In this document: positions 1 through 9,600 of the stretch, one piece after another
Numbering within the stretch: position 1 is the stretch's first letter
Layout: each line of letters begins with the position of its first letter
Assembly: GCA_963704825.1 (NCBI GenBank)
Contig: CAVPHV010000021.1
Location: 60,957-124,956 of the forward strand
DNA length: 64,000 nt
Direction of reading: 5' to 3'
Source: CAVPHV01 sp963704825
GTDB taxonomy: Bacteria; Actinomycetota; Acidimicrobiia; Spongiisociales; UBA5794
Position numbers and translations under genes: made by a program
The notes under the pieces: model-generated
What the model saw: only the letters and a program-made list of their open reading frames with translations
Database searches by the model: none
Told to the model about the DNA's origin: nothing

Positions 1-2336
1 CCCGAGATCAGGACCTCACCGGGAGGATTGGCCGAGCCCTCCAGTGGGGTGCTCATCGTCACCGCCGGGGCGACGATGTCATCCGCCGGTGGCGGGGGCA
101 CCGGCGGCGGCGTTGCCCCACCGACGGCAAACGAACCCATCACCGCATCGCCCAGGTTCCCGGCATGATCACGCGCCCGCGTCTCGATCGTGTAGCGACC
201 GGACTGCGAGCCACCGAGGAACTCCCACTGCCACTGCACCGACGTCGCCGGTGCAGTCGGTGCCGTCCAGGCTGCCCGGTTGCGCACCTTCGCCACCTGC
301 CACGACATGTCGAACGCGTTCCAGTACAGACCGGAGTCGACATCCTGCACCACGATCTCGACATTGCCTACGGCGATGCCGTCTTGGGCGGTGCCGGCCA
401 TGTGGACATTGCCTGCCGGCAACGAGGCGGCCGGTCCCGGCTGACTCATCGTCACCGTCGGCGCCACCAGCTCCCACTGCCTGGCCAGCAGCGGGTTGAA
501 CACCTGGATCCGGTCGTTGGCCGAGTCGGTCACATAGATCCGGCCTTGCGGATCGGCCGCCAACCCAACCGGGTTGCGGAACTCGTACGGGTTCGAGCCG
601 TACGACGCACCCCAGCCACCCCGATAGGTGCCGTCGAGCTCGAACGCCTGCACGTTGCCGTTGCGCTCATCAGCGACATACAGCACCTCATTCGAGATCA
701 CACCGTCAACCGGATCCTGGAACTGGCCCGGACCGGTCCCACGCTCGCCGAACCCGAACAACTCGACACCGTCCTGATCGAACACCCGAATCGGCGTGCC
801 GCCGCCGCGCATCACATAAATGTTCCCGGTAGCCGGGTCCACCGCCGTGCCGTGATTGGTGCTGTCGAACTGGAGGATCTCCTGGAAGGTGTCGGCGTCG
901 AAGATCTTGACCACACCACCCATCCGGTCACCAATGATCACCCGACGCCCGTAGAACTCGAAGTCCACCGGCCACCGGAAATGACCCGGATCCGTGTCGT
1001 CACTCCCGATCAGGCCGATCTGGGTGACGTAGTTGCCGGTGTACGTGTAGACCTGAACGTGGTGACCACGCTCATTGGCGATCCACACCCGGCGGGTCAC
1101 CGGATCGATCCCGATCGACCGCGGATAATTCATGTCATAGGGACCACCCGGGCCGCGCTTGCCCCACGTATTGAGGAACTGACCCGAAGCCGAGAACCGG
1201 TCAAACCGCTGATTCCAGGCCTCGGCGATCCACACATCACCCGTGAGGGCGTCGACGGCGACGTCACGGGGCTGACCCAGATAGCCCTCAGGCGGCAGCC
1301 GCGACGGATCCGGCGCCTCCAGCAACGGAGTCCCAAACGCATTGAACTTGAGCGTCCGGAACCCACCAAAGTCCGCCACCCACACATTCCCATCACCATC
1401 AACCGTCACCTGACGGCCACCACCGGTGAACTGACCCGGACCGGTGCCCTCACTCCCAAAGCTACTGAGGTACTGACCATTCATGTTGAAGACGTCAACA
1501 TCGGAGTGTTCCGCATCAACGATGTAGACCCGGCCCAGGTCCTCGTTGATCGCCACCCCACGCTCATCACCACCAAGGAAGTTGCCGGCCGTCTCGGAGA
1601 GCAAGGTGCCGTCGCTCGAATACCGATAGATGCGCCGGTTCCACGCATCCGACATCCACACCACACCATCGGAGGTGACGTCGACGCCGTAAAGCCGCGG
1701 CGCCTCATTCACCGAATCCGGGAACACCGGCCACTCCTGGACAATGGTCACCTCTTCGGTGGCGTCATTCCAGTCCAACTCGAGCATCCGCGGCGGATTG
1801 TCCTCATCATTGGTGAAGTGGCTGTCCATCACCCACATGTGACCGTTGTCATCGATCGTCAACCACACCGTATAGAACGCCCGGATCGTGTCGAAGCGAG
1901 TCCGCATCGCGACGTCCTTGGAATACATGAAGTTGCCGTTGACGTCGTACTTGGCGATCGCAACATCCAGCGGGTTGTCCTTCAACTCCGACACGTAGAT
2001 CGACCCATCATTGGGATCAATACCCACCGAATACGGCTGTCCGACGTGATCATCACGCCAGAACTCACCGAGGTAGTTCCCCGAGGTGTCATAACGACGC
2101 AACTTGAAGTGCAGATAGTCCGACACGATGATCTCGTCGCTGACCGGGTTGTACTGGACCCCCCACGAGAACACCCCAGGCCGGCCCTGCCCACCAATCG
2201 AACGCTCAAACCGTGGCGTCACCCACGGAGCCGAAGCCGCATCGGCCGATTGTGCAGGCATCACCGCTACCAAGGCCGCTGCAACCACAAACACTGACAC
2301 GAGCGCCGTCAACCAGCGCCGCTGAATAGAAGCCAC
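1..2336 (-). CDS. Secreted NHL-repeat / Ig-like domain protein, C-terminus beyond the window
   Basis: The reading frame is open from a GTG at 2336 to the left edge, giving at least 778 residues. The start is chosen because AAAGGGGGAAGC lies just upstream and a signal peptide (MASIQRRWLTALVSV..., ending near AQSADA) follows. Repeated blades of the type 'FxxP.GVxxDPxxGxIYVSD' (NHL repeats, beta-propeller) fill roughly residues 40-620. Two Ig-like modules follow (APTVTMSQP..., APAVTMSTP...), the second cut by the window edge. Such exported propellers are presumed to bind protein or carbohydrate outside the cell; no catalytic residues are seen. It is a close paralogue of the divergent gene starting at 2625 (both have NPVSDEIIVSDY near the N-terminus). 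The precise ligand is unknown. Confidence 0.85.
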   Translation of the reverse strand, partial: MASIQRRWLTALVSVFVVAAALVAVMPAQSADAASAPWVTPRFERSIGGQGRPGVFSWGVQYNPVSDEIIVSDYLHFKLRRYDTSGNYLGEFWRDDHVGQPYSVGIDPNDGSIYVSELKDNPLDVAIAKYDVNGNFMYSKDVAMRTRFDTIRAFYTVWLTIDDNGHMWVMDSHFTNDEDNPPRMLELDWNDATEEVTIVQEWPVFPDSVNEAPRLYGVDVTSDGVVWMSDAWNRRIYRYSSDGTLLSETAGNFLGGDERGVAINEDLGRVYIVDAEHSDVDVFNMNGQYLSSFGSEGTGPGQFTGGGRQVTVDGDGNVWVADFGGFRTLKFNAFGTPLLEAPDPSRLPPEGYLGQPRDVAVDALTGDVWIAEAWNQRFDRFSASGQFLNTWGKRGPGGPYDMNYPRSIGIDPVTRRVWIANERGHHVQVYTYTGNYVTQIGLIGSDDTDPGHFRWPVDFEFYGRRVIIGDRMGGVVKIFDADTFQEILQFDSTNHGTAVDPATGNIYVMRGGGTPIRVFDQDGVELFGFGERGTGPGQFQDPVDGVISNEVLYVADERNGNVQAFELDGTYRGGWGASYGSNPYEFRNPVGLAADPQGRIYVTDSANDRIQVFNPLLARQWELVAPTVTMSQPGPAASLPAGNVHMAGTAQDGIAVGNVEIVVQDVDSGLYWNAFDMSWQVAKVRNRAAWTAPTAPATSVQWQWEFLGGSQSGRYTIETRARDHAGNLGDAVMGSFAVGGATPPPVPPPPADDIVAPAVTMSTPLEGSANPPGEVLIS

Positions 2337-2448
2337 TATCGCTTCCCCCTTTGTGCCCAAGCCCCAAACAATTCCTGGACCCCCAAACCAAGGGGGCCTC
2401 ACCCTGTGCCCATCTTCTCACGAGCGCCCAAAAACCTCTAGCCCACAA

Positions 2449-2460
2449 TGTGATGTCACA
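2449..2460. promoter_or_regulatory. Inverted repeat TGTGATGTCACA between divergent NHL genes
   Basis: Arms TGTGA and TCACA flank a two-base centre in the 288-bp region between the two divergent NHL-protein genes. The arms resemble CRP/FNR-family half sites, but the spacing (2 instead of 6) is not that of the classical CRP box. It could be an operator acting on both genes; this is inference from position only. Confidence 0.35.
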
Positions 2461-2535
2461 CTGGAGAAGGCCGCCCGCCGGGCGCACCCTCCGCAGCCCG
2501 ATCGCGACCGGTCAAGCCCGCAGCCGCAAATTCCT

Positions 2536-2566
2536 CTGACCGTGCGTCACCCACCGGGTCTAGAAT
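2536..2566 (+). promoter_or_regulatory. Probable promoter of the NHL gene at 2625
   Basis: A CTGACC (-35-like, 2536-2541) and TAGAAT (-10, 2561-2566) are separated by 19 bp. The predicted transcript would start near 2573 and have a leader of about 50 nt. An ATG at 2565 would lie inside the -10 box, which supports the downstream start at 2625. Confidence 0.45.
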
Positions 2567-2624
2567 GTGGTCGGGAATGAAGGTGGGGCCTGGCGACAGG
2601 CCGGGAAAACAGGGGGCGTGTCTG

Positions 2625-5600
2625 ATGGTGAAACGAGTGATGGGGCTGCGACGGCTGCAGTCTGCATCCCGCATCGCGATATCGGTTGCACTACTTCTCT
2701 CGGTGCTCGTGGTGGCACAGGGAGAAGCTCGTGCCGAATGGTCGCCGCCGGCTTTCGAGCGATCCATGGCGGGCATCGGACGCCCCGGGGTCTACGCGTG
2801 GGGTCTGGCCTACAACCCCGTGAGCGACGAGATCATCGTTTCCGATTACCTCAACTTCAAGGTGCGTCGCTACTCGACGGACGGTCGCCACCTCGGTGAC
2901 CTCGAGGACCAACCAGGTGAGCCCTGGTCGGTGGCCACCGATCCCAACAGCGGCGACATCTACTACATGAACAACTGGGACAACCGGTTGGAGCGCTTCG
3001 ACTCGGCCGGCAACCACATCAGCACCATCAGCGTCAGCAGTGGATGGAACGCGTGGATCGACGTCGACCACCGCGGATGGATCTGGATCATTCGTGGCGG
3101 ACCGCAGGCAACCAACTTCCGGCTCGACCACTACCACCCCGACGGCACCAAGCTCGGCCAGTGGAACATCAACGCCCCGGCGCCACTCGAACCGACCATG
3201 TTCGGCATCGAGGTGGCCGGCGACGGGTCGGTGTTCCTCTCCGACGCCAACAACGGCCTGATCCACGTCTACGACAACGACGGCAACTACGAACGCAGTT
3301 TTGGTGAAGGGCACCTCTCCGGGGGCGACGCTCGAGGACTCACTCTGGACGAAACCAACGGCTGGGTCTACGTATCGGATGCCAGCAGCAACACCTTCGT
3401 CAAGTTCACGATGGCGGGCGACTACCTCGGCGCCTATGGAGGCACCGGCGAAGCGCCCGGCTTGTTCAACGGCCCCCGCCAGCTCGCCGTGGACGACGAC
3501 GGCGACGTCTGGGTCGCCGACTTCGGCAACTACCGGTTCCAGGAGTTCGCATCGGACGGCACCCATCTGGGCACCTACCCGGACCCGCCCCAATCGCCTC
3601 CGGCCGGCCACCTCGCCCACGCCGCCGACTCGGTCGTCGACCCGGCGACGGGTGATGTGTGGGTCGCCGACACCTACAACCAGCGCTTCCACCGACTGGC
3701 GGCCGACGGGACACCCACCGGGGTGTGGGGCAAGCGAGGCGGCACCGACGGTTACGGGATGAACTACCCCAGCACGATCGGGTTCGACCCCGTGCTGCGG
3801 CGCGTCTGGGTCGGGATGGAAGAGGGGCGCCACATCAAGGTCTACGACGACCAGGCGAACTACCTGTTCATCATCGGGGATCAAACCAAGACCCCGGAGA
3901 ACCCCGGCTACCTGCGCAACGTGACCGACATCGACTTCTACCAGGACAAGGCATTCATCTCCGACGAGCAGGCGCACAACATCAAGGTGCTGGACGCCGA
4001 CACCGGCGAGGAGCTCTACGAGATCGACGCGTATGACGGCAGCGGTTGGAGCGGGAACCACGGGCTCGCTATCAACCCGGCGAACGGCGACCTCTTTGTT
4101 GCCAGCTACAGCCTCGATCGGGTCAGCGTGTTCGATCAGAGCGGCGCCCTGCAATACAGCTTTGGATCGAGTGGCACCGGAGACGGTCAGTTCAGGTCGC
4201 CACGCGATGTCGCCATCATCGATGATGTCGTATACGTCTCGGACGCCGAGACGAGCCGGGTCCAGGCGTTCCAACTCGACGGCACCTATCTGGGCCGGTG
4301 GGGTGGCTGGGGCAACGGCCCCTACCAGTTCCGCAACCCGATGGGACTCGACACCGACCCCGCCGGTCGCCTCTACGTCACCGATGTCGAGAACGGAAGG
4401 ATCACCGTCTTCAACCCCTCGGTCCCCAAGCCTGCCTTTGTGTGGGGCCGCCCCGAGGTCACGCTCGCCACGCCCGGAAACGGCCAGCTGTTCACGGGTG
4501 ACCAACTGTTCGTGACCGGGACGGCGACCGACAACGACGGTATCGCCACCGTCGGGGTCCGGGTGCAGAACGCCGCCACCGGTCTGTGGTGGAACGGGAG
4601 GTCGTCGAGTTGGCAAACGGCCGCAGTCCCGAATATGGGTTTGTGGATGGCCCCATCGGCGCCGGCCACTTCGGTCACCTTCAGTTGGTACTTCCCGGCG
4701 ATCGAACCGGGAGCGTCCTACACCATCGAGGTCGTGGCTCGCGACGTGCACAACACGCCGAGCAACCCCGCCGCCACGGCAACCGTGACGATTGCCGACG
4801 ACGGACTCGTCGACCTCGAGGACCCGACGCTCACCATGGCCAGCCCGGTTCCCGATGAGGTATTTGGGTCGCTGGACTCCGTCACGATCGAGGGGTCGGC
4901 GGCCGACGACGTTGCCGTCGACTTCGTCGACGTTGCCATCCAGGACAAGACAACCTCGCTGTGGTGGACGACGGCCGGCGACTGGGGCTCCTTTGCCTGG
5001 CTGGCTGCCGATCTGGCTGCGCCCGGAACACCGGCGACCGACTGGAGCTACGGATGGGTGCCTCCTGGCGAAGGCGACTACGCCGTCTCGAGTCGGGTCG
5101 GCGACGCCGCCGGCAAGGAGGCAACCCTGCCGCAAACCCTCTTCAGCGTCGTGGACGCAGCCGCCGACACCGAACCGCCCGACGGCACGGTCTCTCAGCC
5201 GGCTCGCAACGAAGCCGTTCCGTTGGGGACGGTCTCCGTCCAGGGCATGGCGACCGACAACATTGGAGTCGGCGCGGTGCAGGTCGCCGTGCGCAACAAC
5301 GAGACACTCCAGTGGCTGCGGCCGAATGGAACCTGGGGCAACTTCGCCTGGCACACCGCCAGCATGGCGAGCCCAGGTGAGACCGAGACCACATGGTCGT
5401 GGTCCTTTGATGCAACCGATGTCGCGGCCTACGGGCTGGCGGCCAGAGCCACCGACCTCGCCGGCAACATCGACCCGACGCGACCGTGGATCCCCTTCTC
5501 GGTCTCGTCGGGCGTCGGAGATACGGTTCCTCCCAACGCAACGGTCACGACGCCGACCCGGCTCCAGACACTGCCGGCCGGCCTCTTCGATGCCGGCGGG

Positions 5601-5864
5601 TCGGCAACCGACGATGTCGGGGTTGCCGGCGTCAGCCTGGCAGTGCGCGACAACACGACATTGCTTTGGCTTCGCCCCAACGGCACTTGGGGGAACTTCG
5701 CCTGGTTACCGGCGCAGCTCACCAATCCGGACGCGGCGTCAACCGATTGGACGTTCGCCGCCACGCTCCCCGATCCCGGGGACTATGCGATATCGGTACG
5801 GGCCGAAGATACGTCGGGAAACATGGACCCGACCCGACCCTGGGTCCCCTTCACGCTCGAGTGA
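2625..5864 (+). CDS. Secreted NHL-repeat protein with four Ig-like domains
   Basis: 1079 residues from an ATG preceded by AGGGGG (2611-2616). An earlier in-frame ATG at 2565 overlaps the putative -10 box and is rejected. A signal peptide (MVKRVMGLRRLQ..., cleavage near EARA) leads into NHL propeller repeats, roughly residues 30-610, with many 'VWVADxxNxR' blades. Four Ig-like modules follow (about 615-730, 735-850, 860-970, 980-1079). The last two share LRPNGTWGNFAW and DPTRPW, so they are recent internal duplications. No membrane anchor or sorting motif is visible at the C-terminus. An extracellular binding or adhesion role is inferred. It is a paralogue of the divergent gene ending the left edge. 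Confidence 0.88.
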   Translation: MVKRVMGLRRLQSASRIAISVALLLSVLVVAQGEARAEWSPPAFERSMAGIGRPGVYAWGLAYNPVSDEIIVSDYLNFKVRRYSTDGRHLGDLEDQPGEPWSVATDPNSGDIYYMNNWDNRLERFDSAGNHISTISVSSGWNAWIDVDHRGWIWIIRGGPQATNFRLDHYHPDGTKLGQWNINAPAPLEPTMFGIEVAGDGSVFLSDANNGLIHVYDNDGNYERSFGEGHLSGGDARGLTLDETNGWVYVSDASSNTFVKFTMAGDYLGAYGGTGEAPGLFNGPRQLAVDDDGDVWVADFGNYRFQEFASDGTHLGTYPDPPQSPPAGHLAHAADSVVDPATGDVWVADTYNQRFHRLAADGTPTGVWGKRGGTDGYGMNYPSTIGFDPVLRRVWVGMEEGRHIKVYDDQANYLFIIGDQTKTPENPGYLRNVTDIDFYQDKAFISDEQAHNIKVLDADTGEELYEIDAYDGSGWSGNHGLAINPANGDLFVASYSLDRVSVFDQSGALQYSFGSSGTGDGQFRSPRDVAIIDDVVYVSDAETSRVQAFQLDGTYLGRWGGWGNGPYQFRNPMGLDTDPAGRLYVTDVENGRITVFNPSVPKPAFVWGRPEVTLATPGNGQLFTGDQLFVTGTATDNDGIATVGVRVQNAATGLWWNGRSSSWQTAAVPNMGLWMAPSAPATSVTFSWYFPAIEPGASYTIEVVARDVHNTPSNPAATATVTIADDGLVDLEDPTLTMASPVPDEVFGSLDSVTIEGSAADDVAVDFVDVAIQDKTTSLWWTTAGDWGSFAWLAADLAAPGTPATDWSYGWVPPGEGDYAVSSRVGDAAGKEATLPQTLFSVVDAAADTEPPDGTVSQPARNEAVPLGTVSVQGMATDNIGVGAVQVAVRNNETLQWLRPNGTWGNFAWHTASMASPGETETTWSWSFDATDVAAYGLAARATDLAGNIDPTRPWIPFSVSSGVGDTVPPNATVTTPTRLQTLPAGLFDAGGSATDDVGVAGVSLAVRDNTTLLWLRPNGTWGNFAWLPAQLTNPDAASTDWTFAATLPDPGDYAISVRAEDTSGNMDPTRPWVPFTLE

Positions 5865-5947
5865 ACCGGCGGAGGGTCGGCACTTCCCGCAACGGTTGGG
5901 CCCTCCCTCGTGTGTAGGGACCACTGCGGAGAAGTGGTCATAGTGGC

Positions 5948-5995
5948 GCGAGCGGGCTACGCTCGCTGCCGCTGCCGCGGTGACTAGTCCGCGGC
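5948..5995 (+). other. Two consecutive hairpins downstream of the NHL gene
   Basis: GCGAGCG (5948-5954) pairs with CGCTCGC (5960-5966). GCCGCGG (5974-5980) pairs with CCGCGGC (5989-5995). Each has a perfect 7-bp stem. They lie between two same-strand genes, about 85 nt after the first stop. They could terminate the NHL transcript, although no T-run follows. Confidence 0.4.
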
Positions 5996-6109
5996 TGCCC
6001 TCAATTGCCATCCCCCCAATTCTCCTAAAGTCCCGATCCATCGGCCCGAAGTAATCACGGTGCCGGTCACAATCCCGGCCTATTTGTCGTGATGCAGAAG
6101 GGAAATCTT

Positions 6110-9100
6110 GTGTTTCGCAGTCTCGTCACCGCGCTTGTCGCATTCACCACCGCCATCGCCGTCGTCGGCGTCGTTGGCCCCCTCGACCTCGCAGGCTCAC
6201 CCGCTCAGGCAGCAGAGCCCGCTCCGATAGCAGAGACGGCCCCACCGGCAGAGACGGCCCCACCGGCACAGCCCGCCCAATCAGCGGAGGCCGCTGATGC
6301 GGCGATTCCTGCGGCCGCCGCAGCTCCGGGATCCTCACCGTATGTGGCCTTGTTTACTGAGGTGGGTGATTGTGGACAGGTGGTGGCGACCAATGAGTTG
6401 ACGGGTGGCGCCTTGAACGCGCGGTTGGCCGAACTCACCGTCTGGTATGAGCATTTCCACGGTCAGGGTTCGAATGTGTTTACGTTGGGTGATTTGTGTC
6501 GGGGGTCGTCGTCGTCGACGTTGGCGGCGAAGTTGGCGTCGCGTGGGGTGGTGGCGTCGAATTATCGGAATGGTTCGTATGTGAGTCAGTCGTCGCAGTC
6601 GGCGCCGTTGTTGTTTGGTGAGGCGGGGGATTTGGAGGCGAATGCCCCGTTGGCGATCGCGACGTTCTGGCCGGGGAATTATGCGCCGTATGTGGCGGGT
6701 GACAATGGGGCGGATGTGGCGAAGTTGTCGGGGTCGTTGTCGGCGGGGGCGACGACGGTGCGGGTCAAGTCCGCGGCGTCGGTGCGGCCGTCGGGTGAGG
6801 CGGCGACGTGGCCGTATCGCAGTTCGCGTGGTGCGGGGACGGCGGCGGGGGCGCATACGGCGAATACGCATGATGTGGTGTCGTTTGTTCGGGTTGATGA
6901 CGAGTTGATGCAGATCACGGGGAACCCGTCGGTTGATGGTGGGGATGTGGTGTTGGCGGTGCGGCGTGGTTTGTGGGGGACGGAGGCGACGTCGCATGCG
7001 GCGAATGCTCGGGTGATGTCGCCGGTGTATATCGGGTCGAAGACCGCAGTGGCCGATGATCAGGGCCTGTCGGGGATTCCGGGTCGTGACGACAGCCGGT
7101 ATGCGTTGCGGTATGGGATCAAGTTGTGGCAGCCCGATGGGTATGGGTGGATCGCGGATCGGATTCGGGACACGTTCGGGTCGGGGTTCCAGGGCTATAA
7201 CGCGTTCTGGTTGGATGTGACGTCGTGTGTGCAGTACAACAACGCCGATTGGGCGGGGAACCCGGTGTGGGGGTGGGACGACCCGGTGGACAAGAAACTG
7301 ACGCGGGATCGGTGGGGTGACCATCAGCAAACCAAGCTTGCTGGGCTGCGTTCCGAGTTGCCGGGGAAAAAGATGGTGACGAACACGCTCCAGAACAATG
7401 ATTCGTGTGCGGATGAGTTGTTGGCCAATCACACCGATGCGGGGGTGATGGAGAACTGGATGCGTACCGACGGGTCGTGGGGGAACGGGTTCTCGTGGAC
7501 CGCGGAGATGGACCGCACGATTCGGACCATGGCCAACAACTGGCCCGCAGCGTATTGGGTGCGCTGGAATCGTGGGGTGCCCGATCCGCAACGCTATGAG
7601 CGGTTTGCGTACGGGTCGTTGCTGTTGGCGCATCGCCCCTCGGCAACCAAGTACACCTATGGGGGCCCGTTCGATCTCGACCGGCCCGACGAGTTGTACT
7701 TTTGGGACTGGGGTACCCCGAGTGAAACCACCTCCCAGGTATCGGGGTTGGCGTTGCCCTCAGGGCTGTATGCCCGTGCCTACAGCAACGGGTTGATCAT
7801 CGTCAACCCAACCAGCACCACCAAGACCCACAACCTGGGCGGCACCTACTACGACGTCGTCAACAAGAACCCCCAAGGCGACCCCACACCGGTCACCACC
7901 ATCACCATCCCAGCCAAAGACGCCGCCTTCCTCGTTGGCAACGTGACTGCGGGTGATCCTCCGCCCAAGTGTGACGGCAAGACGGCCACCATCGTCGGCA
8001 CCAACGGACCCAACACTCTCATCGGAACGTCCGGCCCTGACGTGATTTGGGGCGGCGGCGGCAACGACACCATCAAGGGCCTTGCCGGCAACGACACCAT
8101 CTGCGGCGGAGGCGGCAAGGACGTCATCTTTGGCGCCGGGGGCAACGACACCATACTTGGCGGCAAAGGCAACGACACCATCTGGGCAAGCGACGGCTCA
8201 GACACGGTCTCCGGCGGCAAAGGTAACGACACCATCTGGCCGGGCGGGGGCACCAACGAGAGTCGCGGCAACGGGGGCGACGATGCCATCCACGCCACCT
8301 TCGGAAACAACGATTCGTACGGCGGCAACAACAATGATGTCATCTACGTCGCAGCCGGATCCGGCGAGGTCTCCGGCGGCAAGGGCATCGATACCATCGA
8401 CGCCCGGGATGCGAGTTCTCGCGTCGAGATCGACGTCGCCAACCCGGACGGCAAGGGCGGCACGTTCTCGACGACCCAAGGCAGCGCCGTCTTGTTCGGC
8501 ATCGAGCACGCCGTCGGCTCCGCGTTTGGGGACGAGTTGCTCGGGGACTTCAGGAACAACGTGCTCACCGGACGAGGTGGTCCCGACACCATCCGCGGGT
8601 TTGCCGGCAACGACGCCCTCTACGGCAGCAGCGGCAACGACTACCTCAACGGTGGCAGCGGCGCCGACCAGAACTACGGAGGGGCCGGAACCGGTGATGA
8701 GTGCACCAACGGCACTCCACACGATTGCGAGTCCGGTGGCGGCGGTGGCGGTGGAGCCTGCACACCCGACAGTGCCCCCTACGGAATCGGGGAGAAGACC
8801 GTCACCCTGGTCGACCCGAGTCGGGGCCGGACGCTGCAGACAACCATCTACTACCCGGCGACCTCGAACGGGACGAACGCTCCGGTTGTGTGCGGACCCT
8901 TCCCGATGGTCGTCGCCGGCCACGGTGCCGCCGGCACCGGCCGCAGCGCCGCGGACCTGTTCCGGTTCCTCGTGAACGATGGCTACGTTGTGGTCGGCCC
9001 GACCTTCCCGTCCGGCTTTCAGTTCGACCAAATGGCCCGCGATGTGAGCTTCGTCATCGATGAGGTCCTTGACATGCGGAGCGGGAACGACCCGATGACC

Positions 9101-9523
9101 CAGTTCGACGGGCAGAACATCGGCTTCATCGGCACCTCTCTCGGCGGTGGAGTGGGATACTCGCTGTTTTTGAACTGTTGCACGGACTCGAGGGTCGATG
9201 CAGTCCTCCCCCGTGCCGGCGTCGTGCCGACGGGGTCGTTCAACTACAACAACGGTCCCGCACTACTCGCCATACACGGAGACGCCGACACGGTGGTACC
9301 GATTGCGCCCGCCCTCAGCTTCTACAACTCGGCGCAGTCACCGAAGGGCTTCATCCGCCTGGCGGGCGTCGGTCACGACCTCAACGTCGGGCCGCACCCC
9401 TTGCTACGAGACGTCGCCCTGGGATTCTTCGACTGGCAGCTCAGGGGCGACGCCGGCGGCAAGAACGTGATCCTCCAATCGGTGAACAGCTTGGGTCTCG
9501 CCACGATCCAGCACGACTGGTAG
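6110..9523 (+). CDS. Secreted fusion: glycosyl-hydrolase-like + RTX repeats + alpha/beta hydrolase
   Basis: 1137 residues. GTG 6110 is chosen because AGAAGGGA (6096-6103) precedes it at 6 nt and a signal peptide follows directly (MFRSLVTALVAF..., cleavage near SPAQA). Residues about 45-75 are an Ala/Pro/Glu linker. About 80-620 resemble the putative glycosyl hydrolase 'GHL15' group (FWPGNYAPYV, FWLDVTSC, ending with an Ig-like AFLVG strand). About 630-890 hold GGxGNDxI calcium-binding nonapeptides ending in a Cys pair and a Gly linker. About 900-1137 form a dienelactone-hydrolase/chlorophyllase-like domain with Ser in GTSLGG (near 1010), Asp in HGDADTVVP (near 1058) and His in GVGHDLN (near 1088). 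Codon use changes sharply between about 6340 and 7800 (TTG, GCG, GTG preferred), unlike either flank. An extracellular polysaccharide- or ester-degrading role is inferred. Confidence 0.8.
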   Translation: MFRSLVTALVAFTTAIAVVGVVGPLDLAGSPAQAAEPAPIAETAPPAETAPPAQPAQSAEAADAAIPAAAAAPGSSPYVALFTEVGDCGQVVATNELTGGALNARLAELTVWYEHFHGQGSNVFTLGDLCRGSSSSTLAAKLASRGVVASNYRNGSYVSQSSQSAPLLFGEAGDLEANAPLAIATFWPGNYAPYVAGDNGADVAKLSGSLSAGATTVRVKSAASVRPSGEAATWPYRSSRGAGTAAGAHTANTHDVVSFVRVDDELMQITGNPSVDGGDVVLAVRRGLWGTEATSHAANARVMSPVYIGSKTAVADDQGLSGIPGRDDSRYALRYGIKLWQPDGYGWIADRIRDTFGSGFQGYNAFWLDVTSCVQYNNADWAGNPVWGWDDPVDKKLTRDRWGDHQQTKLAGLRSELPGKKMVTNTLQNNDSCADELLANHTDAGVMENWMRTDGSWGNGFSWTAEMDRTIRTMANNWPAAYWVRWNRGVPDPQRYERFAYGSLLLAHRPSATKYTYGGPFDLDRPDELYFWDWGTPSETTSQVSGLALPSGLYARAYSNGLIIVNPTSTTKTHNLGGTYYDVVNKNPQGDPTPVTTITIPAKDAAFLVGNVTAGDPPPKCDGKTATIVGTNGPNTLIGTSGPDVIWGGGGNDTIKGLAGNDTICGGGGKDVIFGAGGNDTILGGKGNDTIWASDGSDTVSGGKGNDTIWPGGGTNESRGNGGDDAIHATFGNNDSYGGNNNDVIYVAAGSGEVSGGKGIDTIDARDASSRVEIDVANPDGKGGTFSTTQGSAVLFGIEHAVGSAFGDELLGDFRNNVLTGRGGPDTIRGFAGNDALYGSSGNDYLNGGSGADQNYGGAGTGDECTNGTPHDCESGGGGGGGACTPDSAPYGIGEKTVTLVDPSRGRTLQTTIYYPATSNGTNAPVVCGPFPMVVAGHGAAGTGRSAADLFRFLVNDGYVVVGPTFPSGFQFDQMARDVSFVIDEVLDMRSGNDPMTQFDGQNIGFIGTSLGGGVGYSLFLNCCTDSRVDAVLPRAGVVPTGSFNYNNGPALLAIHGDADTVVPIAPALSFYNSAQSPKGFIRLAGVGHDLNVGPHPLLRDVALGFFDWQLRGDAGGKNVILQSVNSLGLATIQHDW

Positions 9524-9600
9524 CCCGGCCGCACCCAACGCGCCGTAGACGCGAGGTGGGCAAAGGTGGACAATCGCAGGGTACGACCAGGAGGTACCCC

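Noticed and set aside
165..2297. A 710-codon plus-strand open frame
   Set aside because: It is the mirror of the NHL gene on the minus strand, is Arg/His/Pro-rich without any family pattern, and has no ribosome-binding site.
2691..5354. An 887-codon minus-strand open frame opposite the second NHL gene
   Set aside because: It is a shadow caused by high GC and repeat-like codons; the plus-strand frame has signal peptide, NHL and Ig patterns.
6335..7633. A 432-codon minus-strand open frame under the glycosyl-hydrolase-like domain
   Set aside because: Arg/Pro/His-rich antisense shadow; its presence only reflects the G-ending codon usage of the real gene.
7849..8343. Antisense frame of RTX repeats (SLPPPPQMVS repeats)
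   Set aside because: This is the reverse reading of the GGxGxD repeats, not a gene. Similar frames occur opposite every RTX gene.
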